From Bacillota bacterium (GTDB taxonomy: Bacteria; Bacillota; Bacilli; Paenibacillales; NBRC-103111), in assembly GCA_023386955.1 (NCBI GenBank), contig JAEWIS010000014.1, positions 116,281 through 180,280 of the forward strand: 64,000 nucleotides of DNA. Direction: 5' to 3'. Below, piece after piece: positions 52,555-60,013 of the stretch. Position 1 is the stretch's first letter. Each line of letters opens with the position of its first letter. A model generated the notes under the pieces. The model searched no databases and was not told the origin of the DNA. It was given only the letters and a program-made list of their open reading frames with translations. The position numbers and the translations under genes were made by a program.

Positions 52555-53145
52555 TTATCCGCAGCTTGTCCCGTTCTCCAGATGTCTGACGCAGTTGTGC
52601 AAGCTGCAGCTCCAGCCCTCAGGCGTTTTTTCCAGCACATTCACGCAGGTATTCTTGAGGCCCAGATAACCGAATGCGGGGAACAACGTCTCCACCAGGG
52701 CGCCAATCAGCGCTCCGTGGGACACCAGCAGCACCCGTTTGCCCGGATGGCGGCGTTCCATTTCCTCCAGTAGCTGCATCCCCCGCTCTACAACGGCCTC
52801 GCGGGTTTCCCCGCCATGCTCCGCATTCTTCCAGTCGGGGCCCCAGCGGTCGATCCGCTCCTGCTCGGTAGTCCCCTCCAAAGTGCCGAAGGAACGCTCC
52901 GCCAGGAGAGGATCATACCCCGTCACCTGGATGCCCATATGCCGGGCAATAATGTCCGCAGTTTCCCTTGCCCGACCCAGGTTGCTGGAGTAAATGTAAT
53001 CCCATTCCTCATCCTCCATACGCCTGCCCAGCAGCTCTGCCTGCCGCCTGCCCTCCGCATTCAGCGGAATGTCGTTTTTGCCCTGCATGCGGCCTTCCTG
53101 ATTCCAATCCGTCACACCGTGTCTGACCAGCCCGATTGTCGTCAT
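52555..53145 (-). CDS. Histidine phosphatase family protein
   Basis: This 196-residue phosphatase of the phosphoglycerate-mutase branch has LVRHGVTDWNQEGRMQG near residue 5, the catalytic His in RHG, and the second site SSNLGRARETAD with LLVSHGALIGAL near residue 139. It removes phosphate from small molecules or proteins; the substrate is unknown. GAGGGAG lies 12 bases from the ATG. It stands 63 bases after the HxlR gene, transcribed in the same direction. Confidence 0.88.
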   Translation of the reverse strand: MTTIGLVRHGVTDWNQEGRMQGKNDIPLNAEGRRQAELLGRRMEDEEWDYIYSSNLGRARETADIIARHMGIQVTGYDPLLAERSFGTLEGTTEQERIDRWGPDWKNAEHGGETREAVVERGMQLLEEMERRHPGKRVLLVSHGALIGALVETLFPAFGYLGLKNTCVNVLEKTPEGWSCSLHNCVRHLENGTSCG

Positions 53146-53208
53146 GCTTGTGCGTATCTCCCTCGCGATTAATCCTCTTGCGCCTATCCGCGGCTCTATT
53201 TTTCTGTA

Positions 53209-53550
53209 TTATGCTTCCTGCGGCGGGCATTCATCATGCCCTGCCCATTTTTCCGCCCATTCCTGGACTTCCTTCATGGCAAACTCCAGGCCCTTGCCTT
53301 TTTCCGTCAGCTCATATTCGATCCGTACCGGGGTCTCGGGGTACACGTGGCGGATAATAATGCCCGCGGCCTCCAGCTCCTTGAAGCGCTCCGACAGCAT
53401 CCGGTCGCTCATTCCGGGGATAATGTCGGACAAATCCTTAAAGCGCTTGGGACCGCTTAGCAGCACCTGGATAATCAGGCCCGTCCAACGTTTGCCCAGG
53501 AGCTCAAAAGCAGCCTCAAACTTCGGACATAATGTATGGGGATTCGACAT
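53209..53550 (-). CDS. HxlR family winged-helix regulator
   Basis: The 113-residue protein has the HxlR pattern: CPKFEAAFELLGKRWTGLII near residue 6, then LLSGPKRFKDLSDIIPGMSD and RHVYPETPVRIEYELTEKG. Many members sense redox or aldehyde stress through an N-terminal Cys; Cys6 is such a candidate. AAAGGAG lies ten bases before the ATG. It lies between the bicupin and phosphatase genes; its target cannot be identified. Confidence 0.88.
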   Translation of the reverse strand: MSNPHTLCPKFEAAFELLGKRWTGLIIQVLLSGPKRFKDLSDIIPGMSDRMLSERFKELEAAGIIIRHVYPETPVRIEYELTEKGKGLEFAMKEVQEWAEKWAGHDECPPQEA

Positions 53551-53622
53551 TTAGCATCAACTCCTTTTGTTAACTTTATTTTACCATAGTCGCTTTACAA
53601 AAGTAAGTTTTTTGCACAAAAA

Positions 53623-53666
53623 ACAGATTTGCGGCCGCACCCAAATCACGGCTGCCGCAAATCTGT
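53623..53666 (-). terminator. Terminator of the bicupin gene
   Basis: ACAGATTTGCGG and CCGCAAATCTGT form a perfect 12-bp stem with TTTTTTG following on the minus strand. It also separates this gene from the HxlR promoter. Confidence 0.88.
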
Positions 53667-53685
53667 CCTCCCGCTTACATGAACG

Positions 53686-54882
53686 TTAAGGTTTGGGGTA
53701 ATAGGCAAATCCGGGGTAGGTGACCACCGGCCATTTTTCCTTCCGCAGCGCATCCAGCACCTCAGGACCAACATTCAGGTTGCCCGCCACCAGTTCCTTC
53801 GGGGTTAAGGCCATCCACTGGTTCAGGGACACATCCTGGAACCGGTCGCTTTTGAACATTTCCAGAAACCAGAGGGTTTCATCGCCGGTATTCTGCACGT
53901 AATGCCCCTGGGCAAAGGGCACGTAACCCACATCCCCCGCCCGGAAATCAAAGGTTCGGGCTGCTCCGTTGCCGGCGAAAACGGTCATGCGTCCCTGGCC
54001 GGTGAGATAATACTGCCATTCGTCATTGTTGGGATGCCAATGCAGCTCACGCATGGCGCCGGGTTTGATTTCCACCAGTGCCGCGGCGATGGTCCGGGAA
54101 ACAGGGAACACGCTGGAATCCACAATCCGCACACTGCCCCCGGGCAGGGCGATGGGAGGCTGAGCCAGCAGTTTGTAGGTGAAACTTTGAGGCACTGTAC
54201 CATACGGGGACTGAACCTTTTGGGAGTCGATGGGACCGGGCACCTGATCCTGATAAATATAGACCTGGCCGTCGGGAATCCGGGCAAAGGCCTCCATCGG
54301 CACCCCGAAGTTGGCGGACAGCACATCCTTGGGCGTATGGGCGAACCAGTCGGAGATGGACAAGGTATTCAGATCGGAGAAGTGCCCGTCATCAAATACC
54401 AGCAAAAATTCGCAGCCGTCCTCCAGCCCCTGAATGGAATGGGGAATACCTGGAGGGAAATACCAGAGATCACCCGGCCCCACATCGGCAATAAAATTAC
54501 TTCCGTTCTGGTCAACAGCAGTGATTCGGGCATGGCCGAGCAGCATATAGGACCATTCCGCCTGCTGGTGCCAATGAAGCTCCCGGACTCCCCCGGGGGT
54601 CAGACTCATATTTACACCGGCCAGAGTCGTCGCCACCGGCAGCTCCCGGATGGTGATCTCCCTGGACCAGCCTCCCTGATTCAGCTGCATATGGGTATCG
54701 GAAAAGGAGAAGCGCAAATTGGGGATGAGTCCCGCATCTGTGGTCGGAGGTACCAGCATATCCGGATTCTGGCGGTCCCGCATCAGATCCCTTGGCCCAC
54801 AGTCAACGTTCCCGTAGCCGCCCTCCCGGATGGGCTGGGGAATATGCTCGGACGGCGGTAAACGGCTTGTCATTTGATCCAC
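53686..54882 (-). CDS. Oxalate decarboxylase-like bicupin
   Basis: The 398-residue bicupin aligns along its length with Bacillus OxdC ([18 protein letters not shown], both cupin motifs). N-terminal Mn ligands are His103, His105, Glu109 and His148. The second cupin has [14 protein letters not shown]. The flexible lid, SENST in OxdC, is SDLNT at residues 169-173, so the proton-shuttling Glu is Asp. This may alter the decarboxylase/oxidase balance. A GTG start has AGGTGG five bases upstream. No oxalate transporter is adjacent. Confidence 0.88.
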   Translation of the reverse strand: MDQMTSRLPPSEHIPQPIREGGYGNVDCGPRDLMRDRQNPDMLVPPTTDAGLIPNLRFSFSDTHMQLNQGGWSREITIRELPVATTLAGVNMSLTPGGVRELHWHQQAEWSYMLLGHARITAVDQNGSNFIADVGPGDLWYFPPGIPHSIQGLEDGCEFLLVFDDGHFSDLNTLSISDWFAHTPKDVLSANFGVPMEAFARIPDGQVYIYQDQVPGPIDSQKVQSPYGTVPQSFTYKLLAQPPIALPGGSVRIVDSSVFPVSRTIAAALVEIKPGAMRELHWHPNNDEWQYYLTGQGRMTVFAGNGAARTFDFRAGDVGYVPFAQGHYVQNTGDETLWFLEMFKSDRFQDVSLNQWMALTPKELVAGNLNVGPEVLDALRKEKWPVVTYPGFAYYPKP

Positions 54883-54975
54883 TTTCCCACCTCATTATCG
54901 AATCATGTCTGCCGCAATGTATATGCGTGGCGGAAGCGGATTATACCGGACGCTCCGGGCTGCAAGTCCTGCCTT

Positions 54976-55338
54976 TTAGATAAGGTTCATGTTTTCCTCC
55001 AAAAATTGCTTCAGCACCAAGGCATGGTTACACTTTGTATCCTTAGCTGCATAAACAAGGGTCACTGGTCCGCTGCGGAGTATCCTGCCTAACCGCTCCA
55101 GCTCGTCCTTCCTGTCTTCGCTCTCTAACTCCTCCCTGTACAACCGGGTAAATTCATCGAATTTCTCCGGCCGGTGGTTGAAGCTTTTCCGTAAATCCGC
55201 GGAGGGGGCGATTTCCTTCATCCAGGTATACAATGCCGCCGCTTCCCGCGTCACGCCCCGGGGCCACAGCCTGTCCACCAATATCCGTTGGCCGTCCTCT
55301 TCGGACGGCTTCTCATAAATCCTTTTAATCTGAAGCAT
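54976..55338 (-). CDS. DUF488 (YeaO-like) protein
   Basis: The 120-residue protein starts MLQIKRIYEKPSEEDGQRIL and has DRLWPRGVTREAAALYTWMK, the DUF488/YeaO signature, and a C-terminal LVYAAKDTKCNHALVLKQFL. The family has no firm function. The ATG at 55338 fits the family start; the longer frame extends over the Fnr-like box. The ribosome site is weak. It is divergent from the acetolactate synthase gene. Confidence 0.82.
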   Translation of the reverse strand: MLQIKRIYEKPSEEDGQRILVDRLWPRGVTREAAALYTWMKEIAPSADLRKSFNHRPEKFDEFTRLYREELESEDRKDELERLGRILRSGPVTLVYAAKDTKCNHALVLKQFLEENMNLI

Positions 55339-55381
55339 GGTCCAACCATTCCCATCCGGTTTATTTGCAATCTCATAATTC

Positions 55382-55424
55382 TGTGATGCCAATCACAAGT
55401 TCAGCCATTTTTTTGCGCTAATCT
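55382..55424 (+). promoter_or_regulatory. Fnr-like box and -10 of the acetolactate synthase gene
   Basis: TGTGATGCCAATCACA (55382-55397) fits TGTGA-N6-TCACA exactly. TAATCT at 55419-55424 serves as -10, placing the box centre at -41.5 from a start near 55431. Activation under oxygen limitation is inferred. Confidence 0.7.
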
Positions 55425-55472
55425 TACTGGAATAACATGGTCCACGCCGAAGGCCGGATGATGTTATGGAAG

Positions 55473-55550
55473 CCTCAAAACCGGCACAGCCGGTTTGAGG
55501 GCCTTCTACGATGAATCATCCTCCATGGTGCCGCTTGCTCAAGCACCATG
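55473..55550 (+). promoter_or_regulatory. Two leader hairpins in the ilvB 5' region
   Basis: CCTCAAAACCGGC (55473-55485) pairs with GCCGGTTTGAGG (55489-55500). A second stem, CATGGTGC (55524-55531) with GCACCATG (55543-55550), ends 16 bases before the ribosome site. No T run follows either stem and no T-box signature is present. Their role is open. Confidence 0.55.
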
Positions 55551-55580
55551 ATGGCTATAGGAAATAGGAGGTGCGTTTTT

Positions 55581-57260
55581 TTGACAGGGGCTGAATTGTT
55601 GATTGACTTATTGCTTGAGCAGGGGGCAACCACGGTATTCGGTTATCCGGGAGGCGCTGTGCTCCCCATCTACGATGCGCTGTACGATTGCCCATCCCTC
55701 CGGCATATCCTGGTCCGCCATGAACAGGCTGCGGTACATGCGGCCGACGGTTTTGCGCGGGTAACCGGCAAACCCGGCATCGCCCTGGTAACCAGCGGTC
55801 CTGGCGCCACCAACGCCATAACCGGAATTGCCACAGCGTATATGGACTCTGTGCCGCTTATCGTACTGACGGGACAGGTTTCCACCCATTTGATCGGATT
55901 GGACAGCTTCCAGGAAGTGGACATCTACGGGATGACGATGCCCATTACCAAGCATAATTTCATGGTTATGGATGCCGCCGAGCTGCCAAGAATCATCAAA
56001 AGCGCCTTTCATCTGGCCACCACGGGCCGCCCCGGACCGGTGCTCATCGATTTGCCCAAGAACATCATGCAGGGTCCTGCCCCCAGCCGGAACGAACCGG
56101 TGGAGCTTTCCGCCGTTCCCCAGCTGAAGGGCTACAAGCCCGATACGGTCATTACCGAGGAAACCCTACAGCATGTGTTCGAGAAGCTTGCCCAGGCGAA
56201 GCGGCCTGTTCTGCTCACAGGAGGCGGCTGTATGTCCGAAGTGGCCTCCGGGCAGCTCCTCACATTAGCCGGACAAGCCAACATTCCGGTTGCCTCCACT
56301 TTCATGGGGCTGGGAGCCTTCCCCACCGGTCATCCGCTGCACTTGGGCATGGTAGGAATGCACGGCACCGTGGCCGCCAATAATGCCATCCAGCAAGCGG
56401 ATGTGCTGCTTTGCCTGGGTGTGCGCTTTAGCGACCGGGTATCCGGCAATCCCAAGGCGTTTTCCCCCCACTCGTACAAAATCCAGGTGGATCTCGACGA
56501 ATCGGAGCTGAACAAGAATGTCCCTGTGAATGTGGCCGTTCACGGCTCTGTCCAGGACGTGTTCTCCCATCTGCTGGCCGTCGGATTAACCGGTTCTTGG
56601 GAGGAGTGGAACAAGCAGGTGCAGTCTTTTTCCCGGCGGATTCCCGCCTTGTCCTCCAAGGGAGAAGGGCTGCTGCAGCCCCAGGAGGTCATCCGGATGA
56701 TTCATGCCCAATCCTCCGGTGAGGCGGTAGTGGCAACTGACGTGGGGCAGCATCAAATCTGGACAGCCCATCATTATCCGTTCACCCGGCCCCGTTCCTT
56801 CCTGTCCTCCGGCGGCCTCGGCACCATGGGCTTCGGCTTGCCGGCAGCCATCGGCGCGGCCGTAGCCGGCTCCGGGCGGCCCGTGGTTTGCATCAGCGGC
56901 GACGGCAGCATCCAGATGAATATTCAGGAGCTGATGACCGCAGTCGATTATGATCTGGATCTAAAAATCGTGATCCTCAAAAACGGCTACCTGGGTATGG
57001 TCAGACAATGGCAGCAGCTCTTTCATGATAAACGCTACTCCTCCGTCAAAATCTCTTCCCCCGATTTCGCGGCGCTGGCCCGCACCTTCGGCGCCCGTGG
57101 CTATTATGCCCGTACCCGCTCCGAGGCGGAGTCCATTATCCGTGAAGCATGGGCCCAGCCGGGAGTGGCCGTGCTGGAATTTGATGTGACCGAGGAAATG
57201 AATGTGTATCCCATGATTCCCCCAGGCGGGGATGCCAGCCAGACCATCGAGCATGAATAA
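55581..57260 (+). CDS. ilvB: Acetolactate synthase large subunit, IlvB type, without IlvN partner
   Basis: This 559-residue ThDP/FAD enzyme condenses pyruvate to acetolactate. It shows FGYPGGAVLPIYDALYD near residue 20, RHEQAAVHAADGFAR with the catalytic Glu, the linker ALVTSGPGATNAITGIATAY, and the ThDP site GDGSIQMNIQELMTA near residue 447. The features are of the biosynthetic IlvB type rather than the AlsS type. No regulatory ilvN follows. The TTG at 55581 has AGGAGG eight bases upstream; the longer frame's ATGs do not. A Fnr-like promoter suggests a fermentation role, an inference. Confidence 0.9.
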   Translation: MTGAELLIDLLLEQGATTVFGYPGGAVLPIYDALYDCPSLRHILVRHEQAAVHAADGFARVTGKPGIALVTSGPGATNAITGIATAYMDSVPLIVLTGQVSTHLIGLDSFQEVDIYGMTMPITKHNFMVMDAAELPRIIKSAFHLATTGRPGPVLIDLPKNIMQGPAPSRNEPVELSAVPQLKGYKPDTVITEETLQHVFEKLAQAKRPVLLTGGGCMSEVASGQLLTLAGQANIPVASTFMGLGAFPTGHPLHLGMVGMHGTVAANNAIQQADVLLCLGVRFSDRVSGNPKAFSPHSYKIQVDLDESELNKNVPVNVAVHGSVQDVFSHLLAVGLTGSWEEWNKQVQSFSRRIPALSSKGEGLLQPQEVIRMIHAQSSGEAVVATDVGQHQIWTAHHYPFTRPRSFLSSGGLGTMGFGLPAAIGAAVAGSGRPVVCISGDGSIQMNIQELMTAVDYDLDLKIVILKNGYLGMVRQWQQLFHDKRYSSVKISSPDFAALARTFGARGYYARTRSEAESIIREAWAQPGVAVLEFDVTEEMNVYPMIPPGGDASQTIEHE

Positions 57261-57282
57261 CAGAATTGAAGGAGAATTCCCT

Positions 57283-57819
57283 ATGGAAAAGATAAGTGTG
57301 AATCTCGAAAAGCTGTATTACGGATTTCCGGCGGTGTTGATCAGCTTTTATGATCAGAACGGCGTTCCCAATGTGACCACCGTCTCCTCCACCTACACCT
57401 TGAAGAATATGATGATGGTGGGTCTCAGCAGCAAGGGCTTCGCCGCCCAGCAGATTAAAGAAGTGAAGGACTTCGTGATTAACCTGCCCATGCGCACCAT
57501 GGAGCAGGAAATCGGCATCTGCGGCTCTCACAGCGGACGCGACGCCAACAAATTCGATCTGTCCATGCTAACTCCGGTCAAATCCTCTGTAGTGAACGCC
57601 CCCATTGTCGGGGAATGTCCCATTGCTATCGAATGCACCCTGAAGTATGTCATTGAAAGCGATCATTTCGGCGGGTTAACCAATCTCATGGCTGAAATCA
57701 AAGGACGCTGTGCAGATGAAGGTTATCTGTCGGCAGAGGGCGGACTGGAGCTCTCCAGGCTTGATCCTATCCATTATTACGGGGACGGCAAAACAAAGGG
57801 CTTCAAATTCACCGTATAA
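57283..57819 (+). CDS. Flavin reductase family protein (FMN-binding split barrel)
   Basis: The 178-residue protein has the split-barrel flavin reductase pattern: YYGFPAVLISFYDQNGVPNV near residue 10, MVGLSSKGFAAQQIKEVKDF near 45 and a DSHSGRDANKF-like segment. It would supply reduced flavin to a partner enzyme or act as a flavoprotein reductase. AAGGAG lies eight bases before the ATG at 57283. It follows ilvB by 22 bases and should share its transcript. Confidence 0.85.
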   Translation: MEKISVNLEKLYYGFPAVLISFYDQNGVPNVTTVSSTYTLKNMMMVGLSSKGFAAQQIKEVKDFVINLPMRTMEQEIGICGSHSGRDANKFDLSMLTPVKSSVVNAPIVGECPIAIECTLKYVIESDHFGGLTNLMAEIKGRCADEGYLSAEGGLELSRLDPIHYYGDGKTKGFKFTV

Positions 57820-57922
57820 ATCGCCCCTTACGAACCTCTCTTATCCGCTGGCCGGTTGTGCCGCCGGGCAATCCTGCTTGTTCCGATTGCCTGACGGCAA
57901 ACCGCCTTCACCCTCTTCCCCG

Positions 57923-58219
57923 CTATTGCCGGTACACACGGGTGATATACCCGCCGCAGCCGCATTCTCCCACATACACCACCTTCTCCACCGGCAGCTC
58001 CTTCTCCGCCAACAACCCTTCCAGCCGGGAAATGAACCACTCCTCAGGATTTCCCATGTCACCCGGTGTAATAATGTTCACATAATGCGTCTGCCTGGTC
58101 TGGGTCACCGCCTCCAGCGAGGAATTTAGCATCTCCGCCTCTTCCCCATGACCATACTCCTCCTCCAGATTTAAGGACCAGTCTCCTTTATGCATGGCAC
58201 TCAACGGAATCTCTTTCAT
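57923..58219 (-). CDS. Unknown 98-aa protein with C-terminal CGCGG motif
   Basis: I do not recognise this protein. It is soluble, with an acidic first half (LEEEYGHGEEAEMLNSSLEA) and the C-terminal stretch KVVYVGECGCGGYITRVYRQ. Two Cys in CGC could bind metal or form a disulfide. GGAGG lies eight bases before the ATG. A Fnr-like site lies about 90 bases upstream. It is convergent with the flavin reductase gene and is encoded alone. Confidence 0.7.
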   Translation of the reverse strand: MKEIPLSAMHKGDWSLNLEEEYGHGEEAEMLNSSLEAVTQTRQTHYVNIITPGDMGNPEEWFISRLEGLLAEKELPVEKVVYVGECGCGGYITRVYRQ

Positions 58220-58281
58220 TTGTCATTCCTCCATTCCATCACACTATTCGGGTTCCGGCAAAAACCTGCCTTCGTGCTGCC

Positions 58282-58323
58282 ATTTTAGCACATCTGCCGC
58301 TTTCTTTTGTGATTCGGCTCACG
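58282..58323 (-). promoter_or_regulatory. Fnr-like box and -10 of the 98-aa gene
   Basis: On the minus strand CGTGA-GCCGAA-TCACA (58323-58308) fits the Fnr consensus at nine of ten core positions. TAAAAT (58287-58282) serves as -10, putting the centre at about -40.5. Confidence 0.5.
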
Positions 58324-58360
58324 CTGCAGAGATTTGCCCTGACGCCGCAATACATAAAAA

Positions 58361-58385
58361 ACCGCCAGGCATACACCCTGGCGGT
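58361..58385 (-). terminator. Terminator of the GntR gene
   Basis: ACCGCCAGG pairs perfectly with CCTGGCGGT, and TTTTTTATG follows on the minus strand. It lies just after the GntR stop. Confidence 0.88.
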
Positions 58386-58400
58386 CGATTCCGTATAAAT

Positions 58401-59060
58401 TTAGAAAAATTGCGGGTATTGCTTGGCCATCCCCAACACCTGCTCCAGCAGACTATTGGAGTGCTCCGCCACAATGCTTCTCATAGCGCCTGCATCCCGC
58501 TTCCGGATCGCAGCCACCATTCGCATGTGACAATCCATGTGGGACTGCTCGGCCCCGTACATTTTGCCGTACAGCAGCCGGACCCGGTTATAATGAGAGG
58601 TCACTTCTTCAATGGTGAACCAGGACAATTCCTGTCCCGCCGTCTCGAAGATAAGCTGGTGAAACCGGTTGTCCTTGCAAAAAAATTCGAAGAAATTCTT
58701 CTTGTCGGTATACTTCTTCTGCTTGCTGATCAGCTCCTGCATGGTATCCGCCACCAGCTCGCTGCACTTGAGGATGAATTCATCCACAACAGCCGTTTCC
58801 AGCGACGTCCGGATAAACCACTCCTCCCGGACCCGCTGCAGGTCAATCTTGGAGACCACGGTTTTGCGTTTGGGGTAGATCTCCACCAAACCAGACTGCT
58901 GAAGGCGCACCACGGCTTCCCGCACAGGTGTCCGGCTGACTCCGTAGCGTTCAGAGAGCTTCGGCACACTGACGTCCGTACCCGGCTCCAGCGTCATATT
59001 CATAATATCTTCCCGGATCTGGTTGTATGTGACATCATTTAACGAATTCGTGTTATTCAT
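58401..59060 (-). CDS. GntR family regulator (FCD/FadR-like)
   Basis: This 219-residue regulator has an N-terminal winged helix (PKLSERYGVSRTPVREAVVR near residue 34) and an all-helical FCD domain with His and Asp/Glu metal-ligand candidates such as HMDCHMRMVAAI near residue 173. The ATG overlaps the peptidase stop region by eight bases and lacks a clear ribosome site, so translation is probably coupled. It is a likely repressor of the transporter-hydantoinase operon at 60014-63577, which has AACATG palindromes upstream. Confidence 0.88.
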   Translation of the reverse strand: MNNTNSLNDVTYNQIREDIMNMTLEPGTDVSVPKLSERYGVSRTPVREAVVRLQQSGLVEIYPKRKTVVSKIDLQRVREEWFIRTSLETAVVDEFILKCSELVADTMQELISKQKKYTDKKNFFEFFCKDNRFHQLIFETAGQELSWFTIEEVTSHYNRVRLLYGKMYGAEQSHMDCHMRMVAAIRKRDAGAMRSIVAEHSNSLLEQVLGMAKQYPQFF

Positions 59061-59772
59061 AATCCACGGTTTCCCTACACCTTCCTGAGCTCACTTCCAG
59101 AACATCACGAAATATTTTGTGGGCACTAGCAGCATCATAGCCATAATACAGAAGAACATCCAGCACAAAAGGAGAATATTCAAGTCCGTTCAGTTCCCGT
59201 GTAAATGCCATTGCTCCAATTTCGCTCAGGGTACGTATTGTAGAGACATTTTTCCATCCCAGAAAATTCCATAAACATATTTTCTCTGTGCGGGTATAAA
59301 TTTCCTGCTCGAATTGTTCTTCTACAAAATGAAACAATTCATGCCCCAAGATAGTATTTATTATACCCTTTTGTGTAAAAAGTTCAACTATCCCGGGGTC
59401 TTCCGCAGCCGTCAGACGGACCGCCTGATCCACAGGCTCCTGCATGATGATGATTTGATCCGGAGGGGCAAAAGAAGCGAACAAAACCCGTTTTCCCACC
59501 ATGGATACATCCCGGAACTCCACCTTCAGCTCCAGCTTTCCGGCGATTTCAGCCGCATCCGCAGTGCCATGCTGGTGAATGATCCGCCTGGCATATTCCT
59601 TGCCGCATGCGGTTGCCTTGGCTATCATCGCGTTCTGCTGGTCCGGTAAAATGCGTTTTTTGAGAAGTTCTCTGGAAAATGCATACCGTCCCCAGGTTTC
59701 ATCATCCACCTGCAGTAATTGATGAATCATGTCTCTCAGCGTGATTTGCCCCTGCTCCTGCATAGCTTTCAT
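59053..59772 (-). CDS. HExxH zinc metallopeptidase (ImmA/IrrE-like)
   Basis: The 239-residue protein has HELFHFVEE at residues 144-152, a zinc-binding HExxH, and EIGAMAFTREL near residue 184 as a third-ligand candidate. This layout resembles ImmA/IrrE peptidases, which cleave or remove repressors. The first 60 residues are unique. GAGG precedes the ATG by five bases. It lies ahead of the GntR gene and overlaps it by eight bases, so cleavage of that repressor is an attractive but unproven idea. Confidence 0.72.
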   Translation of the reverse strand: MKAMQEQGQITLRDMIHQLLQVDDETWGRYAFSRELLKKRILPDQQNAMIAKATACGKEYARRIIHQHGTADAAEIAGKLELKVEFRDVSMVGKRVLFASFAPPDQIIIMQEPVDQAVRLTAAEDPGIVELFTQKGIINTILGHELFHFVEEQFEQEIYTRTEKICLWNFLGWKNVSTIRTLSEIGAMAFTRELNGLEYSPFVLDVLLYYGYDAASAHKIFRDVLEVSSGRCRETVDYE

Positions 59773-59782
59773 TCCTTCCTCA

Positions 59783-59813
59783 TAAAAAACCCGAGATTAG
59801 AAGACTACTCGGC
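59783..59813 (-). terminator. Terminator between the hydantoinase and peptidase genes
   Basis: CCGAG and CTCGG arms with TTTTTTATG following on the minus strand. The peptidase ribosome site begins only a few bases later, so read-through or an overlapping promoter is needed for the peptidase. Confidence 0.65.
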
Positions 59814-59846
59814 TGCGTTGGTAAGCTAATATTCTGCGATAGGAAC

Positions 59847-59962
59847 GGGAGGGAAAGGATGGCTTGAGGGCGAGTTTTTTGGCGGCTTTGAAACCTTAAA
59901 ATTCTAATCCAATCAAGGCCGCCAAAACGTGTTTGAGCATCCAAGACATCCCTTTCCCGGAA
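59847..59962. repeat. Imperfect long inverted repeat
   Basis: Nested pairs are GGGAAAGG (59851-59858) with CCTTTCCC (59951-59958), GGATGGCTTGAG (59857-59868) with TTGAGCATCC (59933-59942), and TTTTGGCGGC (59877-59886) with GCCGCCAAAA (59918-59927). It fills the 241-base gap between terminator and hydantoinase stop. Confidence 0.6.
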
Positions 59963-60013
59963 GTGAGTGTCGCACCCGAATATTTGCTTACCACTATTAC
60001 ACCGGACAACCCT

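Noticed and set aside
55431..55580. T-box or other amino-acid riboswitch before ilvB
   Set aside because: No T-box signature sequence and no terminator alternative to the hairpins.
55581..57260. AlsS-type catabolic acetolactate synthase
   Set aside because: The sequence around YPGGAVLPIYDAL and QVSTHLIGLDSFQEVD follows the IlvB type, not the AlsS pattern.
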